The position numbers were made by a program, and so were the translations under genes. A stretch of 64,000 bases of DNA, taken from positions 1,326,472 through 1,390,471 of the forward strand of contig NZ_CP117180.1 in NCBI RefSeq assembly GCF_033971325.1, written 5' to 3'. Positions 1-7,943 of the stretch are shown here, piece after piece. The notes below the pieces were generated by a model. That model had not been told where the DNA came from and ran no database searches. It saw only the letters and a program-made list of their open reading frames with translations. Numbering within the stretch: position 1 is the stretch's first letter; every line of letters begins with the position of its first letter. This DNA is from Hydrogenobacter sp. T-2 (lineage in GTDB: Bacteria > Aquificota > Aquificia > Aquificales > Aquificaceae).

Positions 1-123
1 TTTGTGGGTAAGGACGAGGAGCTACGAGCCCTTTCAGCCTACATAGCGGATATGATCTCAAAGGGTGGTAGAGTCTCTGCCAAGATAGAAGTGCCAAAAG
101 CAACTCTGGAGGCACATAAATAA
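1..123 (+). CDS. C-terminal fragment, probable cytochrome c (partial)
   Basis: An open frame enters from the left edge and ends with TAA at 121-123, giving 40 residues. The segment ELRALSAYIADMISKGG resembles the last helix of class I cytochrome c domains, which usually reads like E-I-R-A-L-A-A-Y-I. No CxxCH is inside the visible part. The next gene starts 12 bases downstream behind a strong GGAGGT and encodes a membrane protein, so this may be the c-type subunit of a membrane redox complex. The family call rests on one short helix and is tentative; that it is a real gene end is likely from the spacing and codon use. Confidence 0.5.
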   Translation, partial: FVGKDEELRALSAYIADMISKGGRVSAKIEVPKATLEAHK

Positions 124-135
124 GGAGGTGTGGAC

Positions 136-1458
136 ATGAGCATGGTGGCCTATCAAAACCTAACAAGGTGGGTATTGCTTGGCGTATTGGCTCTTATGCT
201 ACTTGGCGGCAGGCTTGCCTTCGCAGGGCAGTCCCCTGCGGAGGTCGGAGCCATGCTAAAAGCCATGGCTGACCCTGCGGGTGCTCCCTTCTACCCAGTG
301 GTTATGCAGATACTACAAGTTATCACATGGGCTCTCCACATAGTCTTTGTTTGGACTTCCATTGGTGGACTTTTCTATGCCATATACGGCTTTACAAGAA
401 AAGACCCAAACCACCAAAGGCTCGCAAAAGCTATGCTTGAGCTTTCAAAGGTGTCTGTCTCTTTGGCGATAGTTCTCGGTGTTGCACCTCTTTTGTTCTA
501 TCAAGTCATCTATGATTCTCTTTGGTATGCATCCGCTAACCTATCTGCAAGTTGGTATATGATGTTTATAGTCTTTCTGCTTATTGGCTACTATCTTATA
601 TGGGGTGCATACTTTACCAAAAACAGACCTCAGCTTGCCACCTTTTTCTCCATAGGTGGTGTTATCTTCCTCCTCGCTGTGGGTTTTCTAATTCACGTGG
701 TTAACTACCAAGCTCTCTATCCAGAAAAATGGGTAGAGTGGTATACCTCTGGTGGAACCACTATGAACCACACTGGTTGGAACATATATGCCTTTAACAT
801 CTTCAGATACCTTGCCTTCCTCGTATTTCCATCCATTTCCGTTACTGGCGTCTTTATGATGCTATACGCTTGGTATTTTGGAAAAAGACCAGAGTTTGAA
901 AGGGACTATGTAAACTTCTCTGCAAAACTTGGTGCAAAGCTCGCTCTCATGGGTGGTGCTGGCTGGATAGTCTTCCATGTGCTTTACATATTCTCTGTTC
1001 CAGCAGATTGGAACGCGAAGGGTAGCATCTTTGCATGGCTTTCTGTCCTTGGACTACTGCTCTGTGCGGGTGTTATATTCATAGCCCAGAAGAACCCCAT
1101 TGGCATGGCAATTCCTTCTCTCGTTGCTGGCACGGTGGCAACTCTTCTTATTGCGGTCTTTAGAGAATACCTCAGGGTCTCCTCTACCGCACGTTTTGGA
1201 TACTCCATATACGAATATAAGGTGAACCTTGAATGGCTTAGCCCAATGCTCTTCGTAGGAACAACTCTGACAGGTCTTATACTCTACGCCTACACTTGGT
1301 GGATGGCTTACAGAGCAGGAAGAACACCAAAGGGCGAAGTCTATCAAGCTAACGAGACAGAAGATGCTCTTGGAAACGCCTCTGTCTTTATCGTAACCCT
1401 GTGGGCTGTAGTCTTTATTGGCACAGGTCTTATAATCATAGCCAGAAACTACCTATAA
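136..1458 (+). CDS. Polytopic membrane protein, possible cytochrome b / quinone-side redox subunit
   Basis: A 440-residue integral membrane protein with about ten or eleven hydrophobic segments. I start it at ATG 136, not the GTG at 130, because GGAGGT at 124-129 gives six-base spacing. The first segment (about residues 8-31) looks like a signal/anchor ending in AFA. Histidines lie inside membrane segments, for example in WALHIVFVW (about 86-94) and GFLIHVVNY (about 185-193), placements that could ligate heme as in cytochrome b or CydA-type proteins. It directly follows a probable cytochrome c tail and is closed by a terminator, so the pair may be an electron-transfer module. I do not recognise the family with certainty; the redox role is inference. 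Confidence 0.55.
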   Translation: MSMVAYQNLTRWVLLGVLALMLLGGRLAFAGQSPAEVGAMLKAMADPAGAPFYPVVMQILQVITWALHIVFVWTSIGGLFYAIYGFTRKDPNHQRLAKAMLELSKVSVSLAIVLGVAPLLFYQVIYDSLWYASANLSASWYMMFIVFLLIGYYLIWGAYFTKNRPQLATFFSIGGVIFLLAVGFLIHVVNYQALYPEKWVEWYTSGGTTMNHTGWNIYAFNIFRYLAFLVFPSISVTGVFMMLYAWYFGKRPEFERDYVNFSAKLGAKLALMGGAGWIVFHVLYIFSVPADWNAKGSIFAWLSVLGLLLCAGVIFIAQKNPIGMAIPSLVAGTVATLLIAVFREYLRVSSTARFGYSIYEYKVNLEWLSPMLFVGTTLTGLILYAYTWWMAYRAGRTPKGEVYQANETEDALGNASVFIVTLWAVVFIGTGLIIIARNYL

Positions 1459-1467
1459 AAACCTTTT

Positions 1468-1488
1468 GCGGGCGCCTGCCCGCCTTTT
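1468..1488 (+). terminator. Intrinsic terminator after the membrane protein gene
   Basis: Six-base-pair perfect stem GCGGGC (1468-1473) and GCCCGC (1478-1483) with a four-base loop, followed by CTTTT and an A/T run. It lies 10 bases after the stop codon at 1458 and is the clearest intrinsic terminator in the window. Confidence 0.8.
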
Positions 1489-1492
1489 AATT

Positions 1493-1498
1493 TAAAAT
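1493..1498 (+). promoter_or_regulatory. Probable -10 element of the mscS-like gene (leaderless start)
   Basis: TAAAAT ends seven bases before the ATG at 1506, and no Shine-Dalgarno is present between them. No good -35 is seen because the terminator stem occupies that position. If used, the transcript would begin at or just before the start codon. Confidence 0.4.
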
Positions 1499-1505
1499 TT
1501 ACTCT

Positions 1506-2537
1506 ATGAGCCTCTTAAAAACCTACGGTGCACTTCTTTTAATACTTATACTCGTTCCTTCGTTGGGTCTCTTTGTAGAGAGGTTTGTGTTTTATAGGTT
1601 AAGAAGATTATCAGAAAAGAGCCCTTGGGGTTGGGATAAGGTTTTAATAGACTCTCTTAGGTATATACCTACCCTTTGGTCTTTTTTGATCGCCCTATAT
1701 CTGGTTTCAGAAGAGCTAAAACTACCTAAGAGTATAGTCTTAGTAAAGGATAAAGCCCTCTGGGTTCTTTTCATTATTTCCTTCGCACTTTTCCTATCAA
1801 GACTGGTAGGTGGCTTTCTTAGACTATACATAAACAGATACAGAGAAGACCTTCCTGCCACTTCCCTTGTGGTGCAAGTTTCTCGTGTTGTTATTCTTGT
1901 GGTGGGAGTGCTCATAGCCCTTGATAAGATTGGTATAGCCATAACGCCTATTCTTACCGCACTTGGTGTGGGTGGCTTGGCGGTAGCTCTGGCTCTTAAA
2001 GATACCCTTGAGAACCTTTTTGCCGGCTTTCATGTATTGGCAACAAAGCAGATAAAGGTGGGAGACTATGTAAGGCTTGAAAGCGGTGAAGAGGGTTTTG
2101 TGCAGGACATAACATGGAGAAACACAATTCTGCGTCAGCCTGCAAACAACCTTATAATAGTGCCCAACTCTAAACTCTCTACTTCCATAATCATAAACTT
2201 CCATATGCCTCAGCCAGAGATGAGTATACTAGTCCCTGTTGGTGTTTCTTACGACAGCGATTTAGAAAAGGTAGAAAGGATTACCCTTGAGGTGGCAAGA
2301 GAGGTGCAAAAAGAAGTGGAGGGCGGAGTGCCAGACTTTGAGCCAATGATACGTCTTACTGCCTTTGGAGATTTTTCTATAAACTTTAATGTGATACTCA
2401 GAGCAAAGGACTTTGGAGGTCAGCACCTTCTGAGGCATGAGTTTATAAAGAGGCTAAAGAAAAGATACGAGCAAGAGGGTATAAAGATACCTTTCCCAGT
2501 GAGGGAGGTTTATTTAAACCCTGCTCCCAAAAATTAG
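1506..2537 (+). CDS. MscS-family small-conductance mechanosensitive channel
   Basis: 343 residues, the usual size of a minimal MscS-type channel, which releases solutes when membrane tension rises. Four hydrophobic segments occupy the first half. The pore-lining helix is the Ala/Gly-rich stretch ILTALGVGGLAVALALKD (about residues 148-165), followed by the typical L-E-N-L-F-A-G. After it come the cytoplasmic beta domain (GDYVRLESGEEGFVQDI) and the alpha/beta C-terminal domain. It starts at ATG 1506 without a Shine-Dalgarno. The last 24 bases overlap the convergent yggS gene. Which ions or solutes it gates cannot be read. Confidence 0.9.
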   Translation: MSLLKTYGALLLILILVPSLGLFVERFVFYRLRRLSEKSPWGWDKVLIDSLRYIPTLWSFLIALYLVSEELKLPKSIVLVKDKALWVLFIISFALFLSRLVGGFLRLYINRYREDLPATSLVVQVSRVVILVVGVLIALDKIGIAITPILTALGVGGLAVALALKDTLENLFAGFHVLATKQIKVGDYVRLESGEEGFVQDITWRNTILRQPANNLIIVPNSKLSTSIIINFHMPQPEMSILVPVGVSYDSDLEKVERITLEVAREVQKEVEGGVPDFEPMIRLTAFGDFSINFNVILRAKDFGGQHLLRHEFIKRLKKRYEQEGIKIPFPVREVYLNPAPKN

Positions 2538-3194
2538 CGTCCCCACCCTCACTATGGTAGCACCCTCTTCTATGGCGGTTTCAAAGTCATGGGACATGCC
2601 CATGGAAAGATGAGGAAGCCTTACTCCAAACTCCTCTTCAAGCTCATCTCTTAGTTTTCTAAGCGTGGCAAAGTATGGTCTTACCTCCTCGAGGTCTTCC
2701 CTATAGGGTGGTATGCACATAAGCCCTAACACTTTTATGTTTTTGTCTTTCAGACAGACTTCAAAAAAGCTCTTTAAGTTCCTTGGCTCAACCCCGCCCT
2801 TTGTCTCCTCACCGCCCACGTTTACCTCTATAAGCACCTCTTGAACTTTTCCCATATTCTCCGCCCTTTTGCTAAGCTCCTCAAGTAGGCTATGCCTGTC
2901 AAGGGAGTGTATGAGGCTCACCTTGTCTATTATGTATTTGACCTTGTTGCTTTGAAGCCTCCCTATAAAGTGCCAGTCTATAGGAAGGTCTTTTAAGGCT
3001 TCCCACTTTTTTAGAAACTCTTGAACCCTGTTTTCACCAAAGACCCTAAGCCCGCATTGGAAAAACTTCCTTAGCCTATCTGCAGAAACTCCCTTAGAAG
3101 CTCCCAGTAGAAGCACTTCTTCCCTTTTCCTGCCAGCTCTCTCACATGCTCTTAAAGCCCTCTCTTCTGCGTAAGTTAGCCTTTCGCAGCTCAT
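2514..3194 (-). CDS. yggS: YggS/PROSC-family PLP-binding protein
   Basis: 226 residues matching the PLP homeostasis family, a single-domain alanine-racemase-like fold that binds pyridoxal phosphate but has no known catalytic reaction. The PLP lysine is K34 in LLGASKGVSADRL. Family motifs include FGENRVQE, WHFIGRLQSNK, IHSLDR, EVNVGGEETKGG and LSMGMSHDFETAIEEG, which is essentially full length. It is the last gene of the operon running down from murC, following the redoxin gene after 30 bases. A perfect hairpin (3195-3211) abuts its ATG and no Shine-Dalgarno is visible. Its 3' end overlaps the mscS-like gene. Confidence 0.93.
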   Translation of the reverse strand: MSCERLTYAEERALRACERAGRKREEVLLLGASKGVSADRLRKFFQCGLRVFGENRVQEFLKKWEALKDLPIDWHFIGRLQSNKVKYIIDKVSLIHSLDRHSLLEELSKRAENMGKVQEVLIEVNVGGEETKGGVEPRNLKSFFEVCLKDKNIKVLGLMCIPPYREDLEEVRPYFATLRKLRDELEEEFGVRLPHLSMGMSHDFETAIEEGATIVRVGTLIFGSRV

Positions 3195-3211
3195 GGCGTT
3201 AACCTAACGCC
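3195..3211 (-). promoter_or_regulatory. Hairpin abutting the yggS start codon
   Basis: Seven-base-pair perfect stem GGCGTTA / TAACGCC with a three-base loop, ending directly at the yggS ATG. No T-run follows, so it does not look like a standard terminator. It could mark a processing site or restrict ribosome access. Confidence 0.5.
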
Positions 3212-3224
3212 TACTTCTTGAGCC

Positions 3225-3704
3225 TCAGCCGGGCTTCAACTCAGGAACGCGTTGTCCTGCAAAAATATCCTCTGGAGCTTGACCAGATATGTATGCAAGG
3301 CTTTCGTTGAGCCTTTTTAGGTCTGACTTTACAAAAGAGTTGCTAACAAAGTCTACATAGCCCTTTGGGTTTATAAGATAAATGGTAGGCACCACCTCCA
3401 CATGGTAGTCCACAGAGGTTTGGTAGTTTGGATAGTCTATAAGCTGTGGGAAGGTAAGCCTGTAGGTTTTTGCAAAATCATGCACCGCATGGTCTGGGTC
3501 TTGGGCTATACCCCAGAAGTTAACTTTATGTCCGTACAGTTTGTATAGCCTTTCCACAAAGGGCAGTGTCAATTGGCAAGTTGGACAGGTAACCTTGTAG
3601 AAAACCAAAAGCTTATAGCCCTCTCCCTCTGACAGGGAGTGAAAATTTCCTTCCACATCGTAAAGCTCAAAGTCCTTAGCCTTCTCTCCAACCTTTAAAG
3701 GCAT
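3225..3704 (-). CDS. Thioredoxin-fold redoxin (AhpC/TSA–TlpA type) with CPTC centre
   Basis: 159 residues with a thioredoxin fold of the redoxin type. It opens with GEKAKDFELYDVEGN as in peroxiredoxins. C40 and C43 form a CPTC pair in FYKVTCPTCQLTLPF, as in TlpA/ResA disulfide reductases rather than the TxxC of peroxidases. The cis-Pro region is EVVPTIYLIN. No signal peptide is seen, so it is probably cytoplasmic. It follows the 39-residue lipoprotein gene by three bases, and its AGGAGGTGA ribosome site is formed by the end of that gene. Substrate unknown; thiol-disulfide exchange is a fair expectation. Confidence 0.85.
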   Translation of the reverse strand: MPLKVGEKAKDFELYDVEGNFHSLSEGEGYKLLVFYKVTCPTCQLTLPFVERLYKLYGHKVNFWGIAQDPDHAVHDFAKTYRLTFPQLIDYPNYQTSVDYHVEVVPTIYLINPKGYVDFVSNSFVKSDLKRLNESLAYISGQAPEDIFAGQRVPELKPG

Positions 3705-3707
3705 ATT

Positions 3708-3827
3708 TCACCTCCTGTGTTGCATTTGTATTTGAACTCCTCCGCCTATTTCCACGCTACCTCCACTTTGGCTCACCACTGCAGAACATCCACACAAAAA
3801 CAGCAAAAACAGGCTAATCCAGAACAT
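3708..3827 (-). CDS. Small lipoprotein, 39 residues
   Basis: A short frame from ATG at 3827 to TGA at 3708, with GAGGTG about eight bases upstream. It begins with a hydrophobic stretch and a lipobox, LFLCGCS (residues 9-15; two cysteines, C12 and C14), followed by a short Gly/Ser-rich tail ending in HRR. It overlaps the maf 3' end by 14 bases, and its last codons form the Shine-Dalgarno of the redoxin gene, so it is probably translated from the same mRNA. I know no family. It could be an outer-membrane or inner-membrane tethered peptide acting with the redoxin, but nothing shows that. Confidence 0.65.
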   Translation of the reverse strand: MFWISLFLLFLCGCSAVVSQSGGSVEIGGGVQIQMQHRR

Positions 3828-4368
3828 TTTTAAGCACCTCATAGGTTTTGCTTGCAGGAAGACCCATTACAGTGTAAAAGTCTCCCTTAATCCTCTCTAC
3901 AAACCTCGCACCTATACCTTGAATTGCATAGGCACCCGCCTTATCCATAGGCTCTCCCGTTTCTACGTACTCTTCAATATCCTTCAAACTCATAGCTCTA
4001 AACTTTACCCATGCGGTATCATGGAAGGTATACCTGCCCTTTGGAGATATAACAGAAACGCCCGTTATAACCCTGTGCCACTTTCCAGAGAGCTTGCGAA
4101 GCATTTGTATAGCTTCCTCTTTGTCCTTTGGCTTTCCAAGTATTTCCCTCCCAAGGACCACTACGGTGTCCGCTCCTAAAACGGTGGCAAACTTGTAGTC
4201 CTTCCAAACGGTAAAAGCCTTCTTGAAGGCAAGCCTTCTTGCGGTGAGTATGGGTTTGCTATGGTGCTTCTCTTCTATGTAGGAGGGCACAACCAAAAAC
4301 TTAAAGCCGAGCATACTAAGTATCTGAACCCTTCTTTTTGATTCAGAGGCAAGTATTAGAAGTCTCAC
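3814..4368 (-). CDS. maf: Maf-family nucleotide pyrophosphatase
   Basis: 184 residues, the full Maf/HAM1-like fold that hydrolyses non-canonical or modified nucleoside triphosphates to monophosphates. The N-terminal LASESKRRVQIL matches the family SxR motif (normally ASxSPRR, here ESKRR). GADTVVV holds the catalytic aspartate, and the C-terminal part has AGAYAIQGIGARFVERIKGDFYTVMGLP, the most conserved block. It lies between the DUF2227 gene (two bases apart) and the small lipoprotein gene, in the murC operon. Substrate choice between dTTP/UTP and modified pyrimidines is not decided here. Confidence 0.93.
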   Translation of the reverse strand: MRLLILASESKRRVQILSMLGFKFLVVPSYIEEKHHSKPILTARRLAFKKAFTVWKDYKFATVLGADTVVVLGREILGKPKDKEEAIQMLRKLSGKWHRVITGVSVISPKGRYTFHDTAWVKFRAMSLKDIEEYVETGEPMDKAGAYAIQGIGARFVERIKGDFYTVMGLPASKTYEVLKNVLD

Positions 4369-4370
4369 AT

Positions 4371-4862
4371 CTATATTTTAAACCTTTTAAGCCAGCTGGT
4401 CAAAAGGTCAAGGAAGACATGAAAAACCTCAGAAAGAACCACGCCAAGTGCAAAGTAGAAGACCTCCTCCTTCTCCGCAAGCCTTGAGAGAAGCTCAAGA
4501 GGGTCAAAACTAAGAAGCATATCCCCCAGCTCAGGCACAAACTTAGAAGAAATTCCAAGCAAGACAAAGTAGAAAAACATAATCATCAACAAAAGGTATG
4601 TGAGCCTGAGAAAAGTCCCAAGAATTGGAATATGAGATGCACCCCTGTGCTTTGAAAGAGCTTGGTAGGGTTTCCATATAAATCTCATTGCCTTCCATCT
4701 CTTGGAGGGTTTTGAGCGAGGAAGGTCAAGGTCTGGAGAGAGAAGAAAAGTTCCCAAAAGGTAGCCTCCTACGAAGGGAAGATAGAAATCCTTTGGAACG
4801 AAATAAAGACAAGCAGGAAGTGCAAGCAAGTTTACAAAGTCATGGGCTCTTCCCAGTGCCAC
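4371..4862 (-). CDS. DUF2227 family putative metal-binding membrane protein
   Basis: 163 residues with several hydrophobic segments and conserved polar residues of the DUF2227 family: H7-D8, the SPDLDL motif (D44, D46) and HRGASH (H72, H77). These could form a metal site at the membrane face, as in the distantly similar YdjM-type membrane-bound metal-dependent hydrolases. It starts with GTG directly after the recJ stop codon, and GGAGG inside the last recJ codons serves as ribosome site. The function is unknown; the hydrolase idea is by analogy only. Confidence 0.75.
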   Translation of the reverse strand: MALGRAHDFVNLLALPACLYFVPKDFYLPFVGGYLLGTFLLSPDLDLPRSKPSKRWKAMRFIWKPYQALSKHRGASHIPILGTFLRLTYLLLMIMFFYFVLLGISSKFVPELGDMLLSFDPLELLSRLAEKEEVFYFALGVVLSEVFHVFLDLLTSWLKRFKI

Positions 4863-6488
4863 CTAAGCCTCCATATCTACGAGCATAAGAGTATTTGGTC
4901 TTTTCCTATCTAATTGATAGACTATCCTTTTACGTTTTGAGGTAAGGGTATACACCTTCTTGTTTATAGTGTCATCCCAGGAAAGCAAGTTAAAGCGGTT
5001 TGCTCTAAGGAGCAGTCTTTCTCCATTACCGCCTACAGGCTTTAGACTCAGAGGTTCTGACAAGAATAGGGGTTCTGGGAAACCTTCACCGTAAGGCTCA
5101 AGGTCTCTTATGACCTCATAGAGCTCTCTATTTACACAGTCCAGAGGAAGCTCCATATCTATGTATAGCTTACCCTCCTCTGAGGTAATCTCTGAGAAAA
5201 GAAGTCTTGCAAGGTTTTCAAAGTGAGGTATATCTTCTGTCCTTATAGTAAAACCTGCTGCGGTAGAATGTCCGCCCCACTTTATAAAGAGATGGGACAG
5301 TTTCTTTAGGACAGAATGCACGTCCATACCCTCTGTTCCTCTAACAGATGCACTTGAATATTCTTTGCCTATGGATATTACCACTGTGGGTTTTGTAAAC
5401 ATGTTTGCAAGCCTTCCTGCCACTATACCTGCAACGCCACCAGCCCACTCCTCAAGTTTCACTATAATGACGCTCTCTTCTTTTTGAAGAATAGCCTGCT
5501 CCATAGCCTTCTCCAAGGCTAATTGGCTTAGCTGTCTTCTCTGTTGGTTTAGCTTGTCTATCCTTTCTACGAGCATTTTCGCCTTCTCTTCGTCCTTTTC
5601 AAGAAGTAGTTTGAGAGCAACATAGGGTTTGGCAACCCTGCCAGGAGCGTTTAGGCGAGGTGCCAAAGAAAAGGCTATATCCCTTGAGCTTATTTCATCC
5701 CTTATGCCCGACCTTTCCATCAAAAGTCTTATACCCGGTGCCTGAAACTCACCCCTTAGGACATGGTTCAAAAGCCTTATGCCGTTGGAGACAATTATCC
5801 TATTTACCAAGTTCATAGGCATAACATCCGCAACAGTCCCCATAGAGGCAAGATGAAGATAATGACGCACATCCAAGTCAAGGTCTAAACTTTTCTTAAG
5901 AAGTGCGGACATATAAAAGGCAAGCCCGGAGGAGGATATTTCCTTTAGTTCTCTTCCTTCTCCTAGCTTGGGGTTTACTACAAGAGCCCTTGGCATAATC
6001 TCGCTTATGTTATGATGGTCAAGCACAATGGTGGGTATGGTTGCATGGCTTAGCTCCTCTACCGCAGTGCTTCCGTTATCCACCGTTATGAGAAGGTCCG
6101 CATACCTGCTTAGCTTTATGACAAGTTCCCTTGTAAGCCCATAGCCCCTCTTTCTTGAGGGAAGTAAAGGGACAACCTTTGCACCTGCCTTTTTCAAAAG
6201 GTCATAAAGTATGGCAGTGCCCGTTATACCATCCACATCGTAATCCCCAAAGATTACTATCCTACGACCCTTTTTTACATAAGACCCAATGAGTTCAACC
6301 GCCTCCTGTATATTTGGAATACCAAAGGGTGGAATCAACCTTTTTAGCTTGCTTTCAAGAGCTTCCTCCCCGAGGCTTCTATTGGCAAGAATCTGAGCCT
6401 TCAATATTCCAAGCCTTTGAGATAGAGTGTTTTCTGGCTTTATAATATCACTCAAAAGCACCCATTCCTTTCCAGAAAGACCCTTCAT
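4863..6488 (-). CDS. recJ: Single-stranded-DNA-specific exonuclease RecJ
   Basis: 541 residues. RecJ degrades single-stranded DNA 5' to 3' in recombination and mismatch repair. Family motifs are in order: motif I DYDVDG (residues 82-87), the second motif VDNGS (136-140), DHH (157-159), then the DHHA1 domain with GGVAGIVAGRLA and the GGHSTAAGF glycine-rich block, and a C-terminal OB-like region (LEPYGEGFPEP onward). The start overlaps the murC stop by four bases (ATGA). MutS and SbcCD, which act in related pathways, lie elsewhere in the window. Confidence 0.96.
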   Translation of the reverse strand: MKGLSGKEWVLLSDIIKPENTLSQRLGILKAQILANRSLGEEALESKLKRLIPPFGIPNIQEAVELIGSYVKKGRRIVIFGDYDVDGITGTAILYDLLKKAGAKVVPLLPSRKRGYGLTRELVIKLSRYADLLITVDNGSTAVEELSHATIPTIVLDHHNISEIMPRALVVNPKLGEGRELKEISSSGLAFYMSALLKKSLDLDLDVRHYLHLASMGTVADVMPMNLVNRIIVSNGIRLLNHVLRGEFQAPGIRLLMERSGIRDEISSRDIAFSLAPRLNAPGRVAKPYVALKLLLEKDEEKAKMLVERIDKLNQQRRQLSQLALEKAMEQAILQKEESVIIVKLEEWAGGVAGIVAGRLANMFTKPTVVISIGKEYSSASVRGTEGMDVHSVLKKLSHLFIKWGGHSTAAGFTIRTEDIPHFENLARLLFSEITSEEGKLYIDMELPLDCVNRELYEVIRDLEPYGEGFPEPLFLSEPLSLKPVGGNGERLLLRANRFNLLSWDDTINKKVYTLTSKRKRIVYQLDRKRPNTLMLVDMEA

Positions 6489-7843
6489 GCCCTTTTGAGT
6501 GCCAAAAACTCTTCACACCACTTGGATATGCTACCCGCACCCATAAAGAGGACTACATGCTCTTCAGATATTCTTTCCTCAAGTGCTTCAAAGAGGTTTT
6601 CCTTTGTAGGGCAGTATAGGGCATTGGACTTTAATGCCAACTCTTTTGCACTTACACCGTATAGGTTCTCCTCACCAGCAGGATATATATCCGTAACAAG
6701 GCATAGGTCTGCTTCTTTGAGGACCTTTGTAAAGTCTTCAAAGAGATAAAAGGTCCTTGAATACCTATGAGGTTGAAAAGCCAGAAGTATTTTCCTTTCA
6801 GGATGCATATCCCTAACCGCACTTAAGACAGCCTTTATCTCCGTTGGGTGATGCCCGTAGTCATCGTAGACGGGTGCACCATGAAAGTATCCCTTTAGCT
6901 CAAGCCTTCTTTCTGCATTTCTGAAGTTCCCAAGAGCCTTCCTTATATCCTCAAAGCTCAAACCAGCACTATGGCAGACGGAGATGCAGGCAAGGGCATT
7001 ATAGACATTATGTTTACCCGGCACACCAAGATGCACCTCACCGAGCTTTTGCTCTTCGTGCCAAACCTCAAAGGCATACCTTCCTTCTATGAGCCTAAGC
7101 TCTCTTGCGGTATAGTTGGCACCTTCTCTTAGTCCAAAGGTTATTACCCTTCTATGGGTTCTTTCTATAACCCACCTGCAGTTTTCGTCATCTGCGTTAA
7201 TTACCACAAAGCCATAAAAGGGCACCGCATCCGCAAACCTCAAAAAAGCCTGCTTTATCTCCTCAATATCCCTATAAAAGCCTATGTGTTCCTTGTCTAT
7301 GTTGGTTATAACCGCCACGGTAGGCAAGAGTTTTAAAAAGCTCCCGTCGCTTTCATCCGCCTCAGAAACTATGAGCTTGTCCTTGCCAAGTTTAGCATTA
7401 GAGCCAAAGCTCTGGAGCACACCCCCAATAAGGACAGTAGGGTCATACCCCGCCTCATGAAAGGCATGGGCTATCATGGAAGTGGTCGTGGTCTTGCCAT
7501 GAGAACCGCACACCGCTATACCTTCTCCAAGCCTAAAGAGCTCCGCAAGCATCTCTCCACGAGGGATAACAGGAATGCCTAAAGACTTGGCTTTTTTTAT
7601 CTCTGGATTGTCCTCAGAGACCGCAGAGGAGTAAACCACCACTTGAGCCTTCTCTAAGTTTTTTTCTGAATGTCCTATGTAGACCCTTGCACCCTTTTTC
7701 CTAAGAAGCTCCGTGTTTTTGTTTTCTCTTATGTCCGAGCCAGAGACCTCATAGCCCATCTCAAGGAGTATCTGGGCTATACCGCTCATGCCTATTCCGC
7801 CTATACCCACAAAGTGAAAACTTTTGACCCTTTCTCTAAACAT
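6485..7843 (-). CDS. murC: UDP-N-acetylmuramate–L-alanine ligase MurC
   Basis: 452 residues from ATG at 7843. An upstream in-frame start would run into the tRNA gene on the other strand and is rejected. MurC adds L-Ala to UDP-MurNAc in the cytoplasm. The N-terminal nucleotide fold has FVGIGGIGMSG (11-21), the ATP loop is GSHGKTTT (113-120), and the ligase C-domain carries YDDYGHHPTEI and FQPHRYSRT. First gene of a seven-gene minus-strand operon. TATAAT lies six bases before the ATG and no Shine-Dalgarno is seen, so the mRNA may be leaderless. Confidence 0.96.
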   Translation of the reverse strand: MFRERVKSFHFVGIGGIGMSGIAQILLEMGYEVSGSDIRENKNTELLRKKGARVYIGHSEKNLEKAQVVVYSSAVSEDNPEIKKAKSLGIPVIPRGEMLAELFRLGEGIAVCGSHGKTTTTSMIAHAFHEAGYDPTVLIGGVLQSFGSNAKLGKDKLIVSEADESDGSFLKLLPTVAVITNIDKEHIGFYRDIEEIKQAFLRFADAVPFYGFVVINADDENCRWVIERTHRRVITFGLREGANYTARELRLIEGRYAFEVWHEEQKLGEVHLGVPGKHNVYNALACISVCHSAGLSFEDIRKALGNFRNAERRLELKGYFHGAPVYDDYGHHPTEIKAVLSAVRDMHPERKILLAFQPHRYSRTFYLFEDFTKVLKEADLCLVTDIYPAGEENLYGVSAKELALKSNALYCPTKENLFEALEERISEEHVVLFMGAGSISKWCEEFLALKRA

Positions 7844-7852
7844 AGGTATATT
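7824..7852 (+). promoter_or_regulatory. Sigma-70 type promoter of tRNA-Arg
   Basis: TTGACC (7824-7829), 17-base spacer, TATATT (7847-7852), which predicts initiation about five bases before the mature tRNA at 7865. The -35 lies inside the murC coding region and the -10 overlaps the region where murC transcription should begin in the other direction. Confidence 0.75.
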
Positions 7853-7855
7853 ATA
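7850..7855 (-). promoter_or_regulatory. Probable -10 element of murC (leaderless start)
   Basis: TATAAT on the minus strand, six bases before the murC ATG. It overlaps the -10 of the divergent tRNA promoter, so the two initiation sites cannot be occupied at once. No clear -35. Confidence 0.4.
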
Positions 7856-7864
7856 TTCTTTTGA

Positions 7865-7938
7865 GTGTCCGTAGCTCAGCTGGATAGAGCGTGGGTCTCC
7901 GGAACCCAAGGTCGGGGGTTCAAGTCCCCCCGGACACG
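7865..7938 (+). tRNA. tRNA-Arg (anticodon CCG)
   Basis: A complete cloverleaf: acceptor GTGTCCG / CGGACAC (seven perfect pairs), D stem GCTC/GAGC, anticodon stem TGGGT/ACCCA around loop CTCCGGA giving anticodon CCG, and T stem GGGGG/CCCCC around TTCAAGT, with discriminator G. The 3' CCA is not encoded. It reads arginine CGG codons. It stands alone on the plus strand between two minus-strand operons. Confidence 0.97.
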
Positions 7939-7943
7939 CAAAA

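Noticed and set aside
7844..7909. N-terminal extension of MurC by 22 residues
   Set aside because: It would run through the tRNA-Arg gene on the other strand and is not part of the family; ATG at 7843 starts the normal MurC fold.
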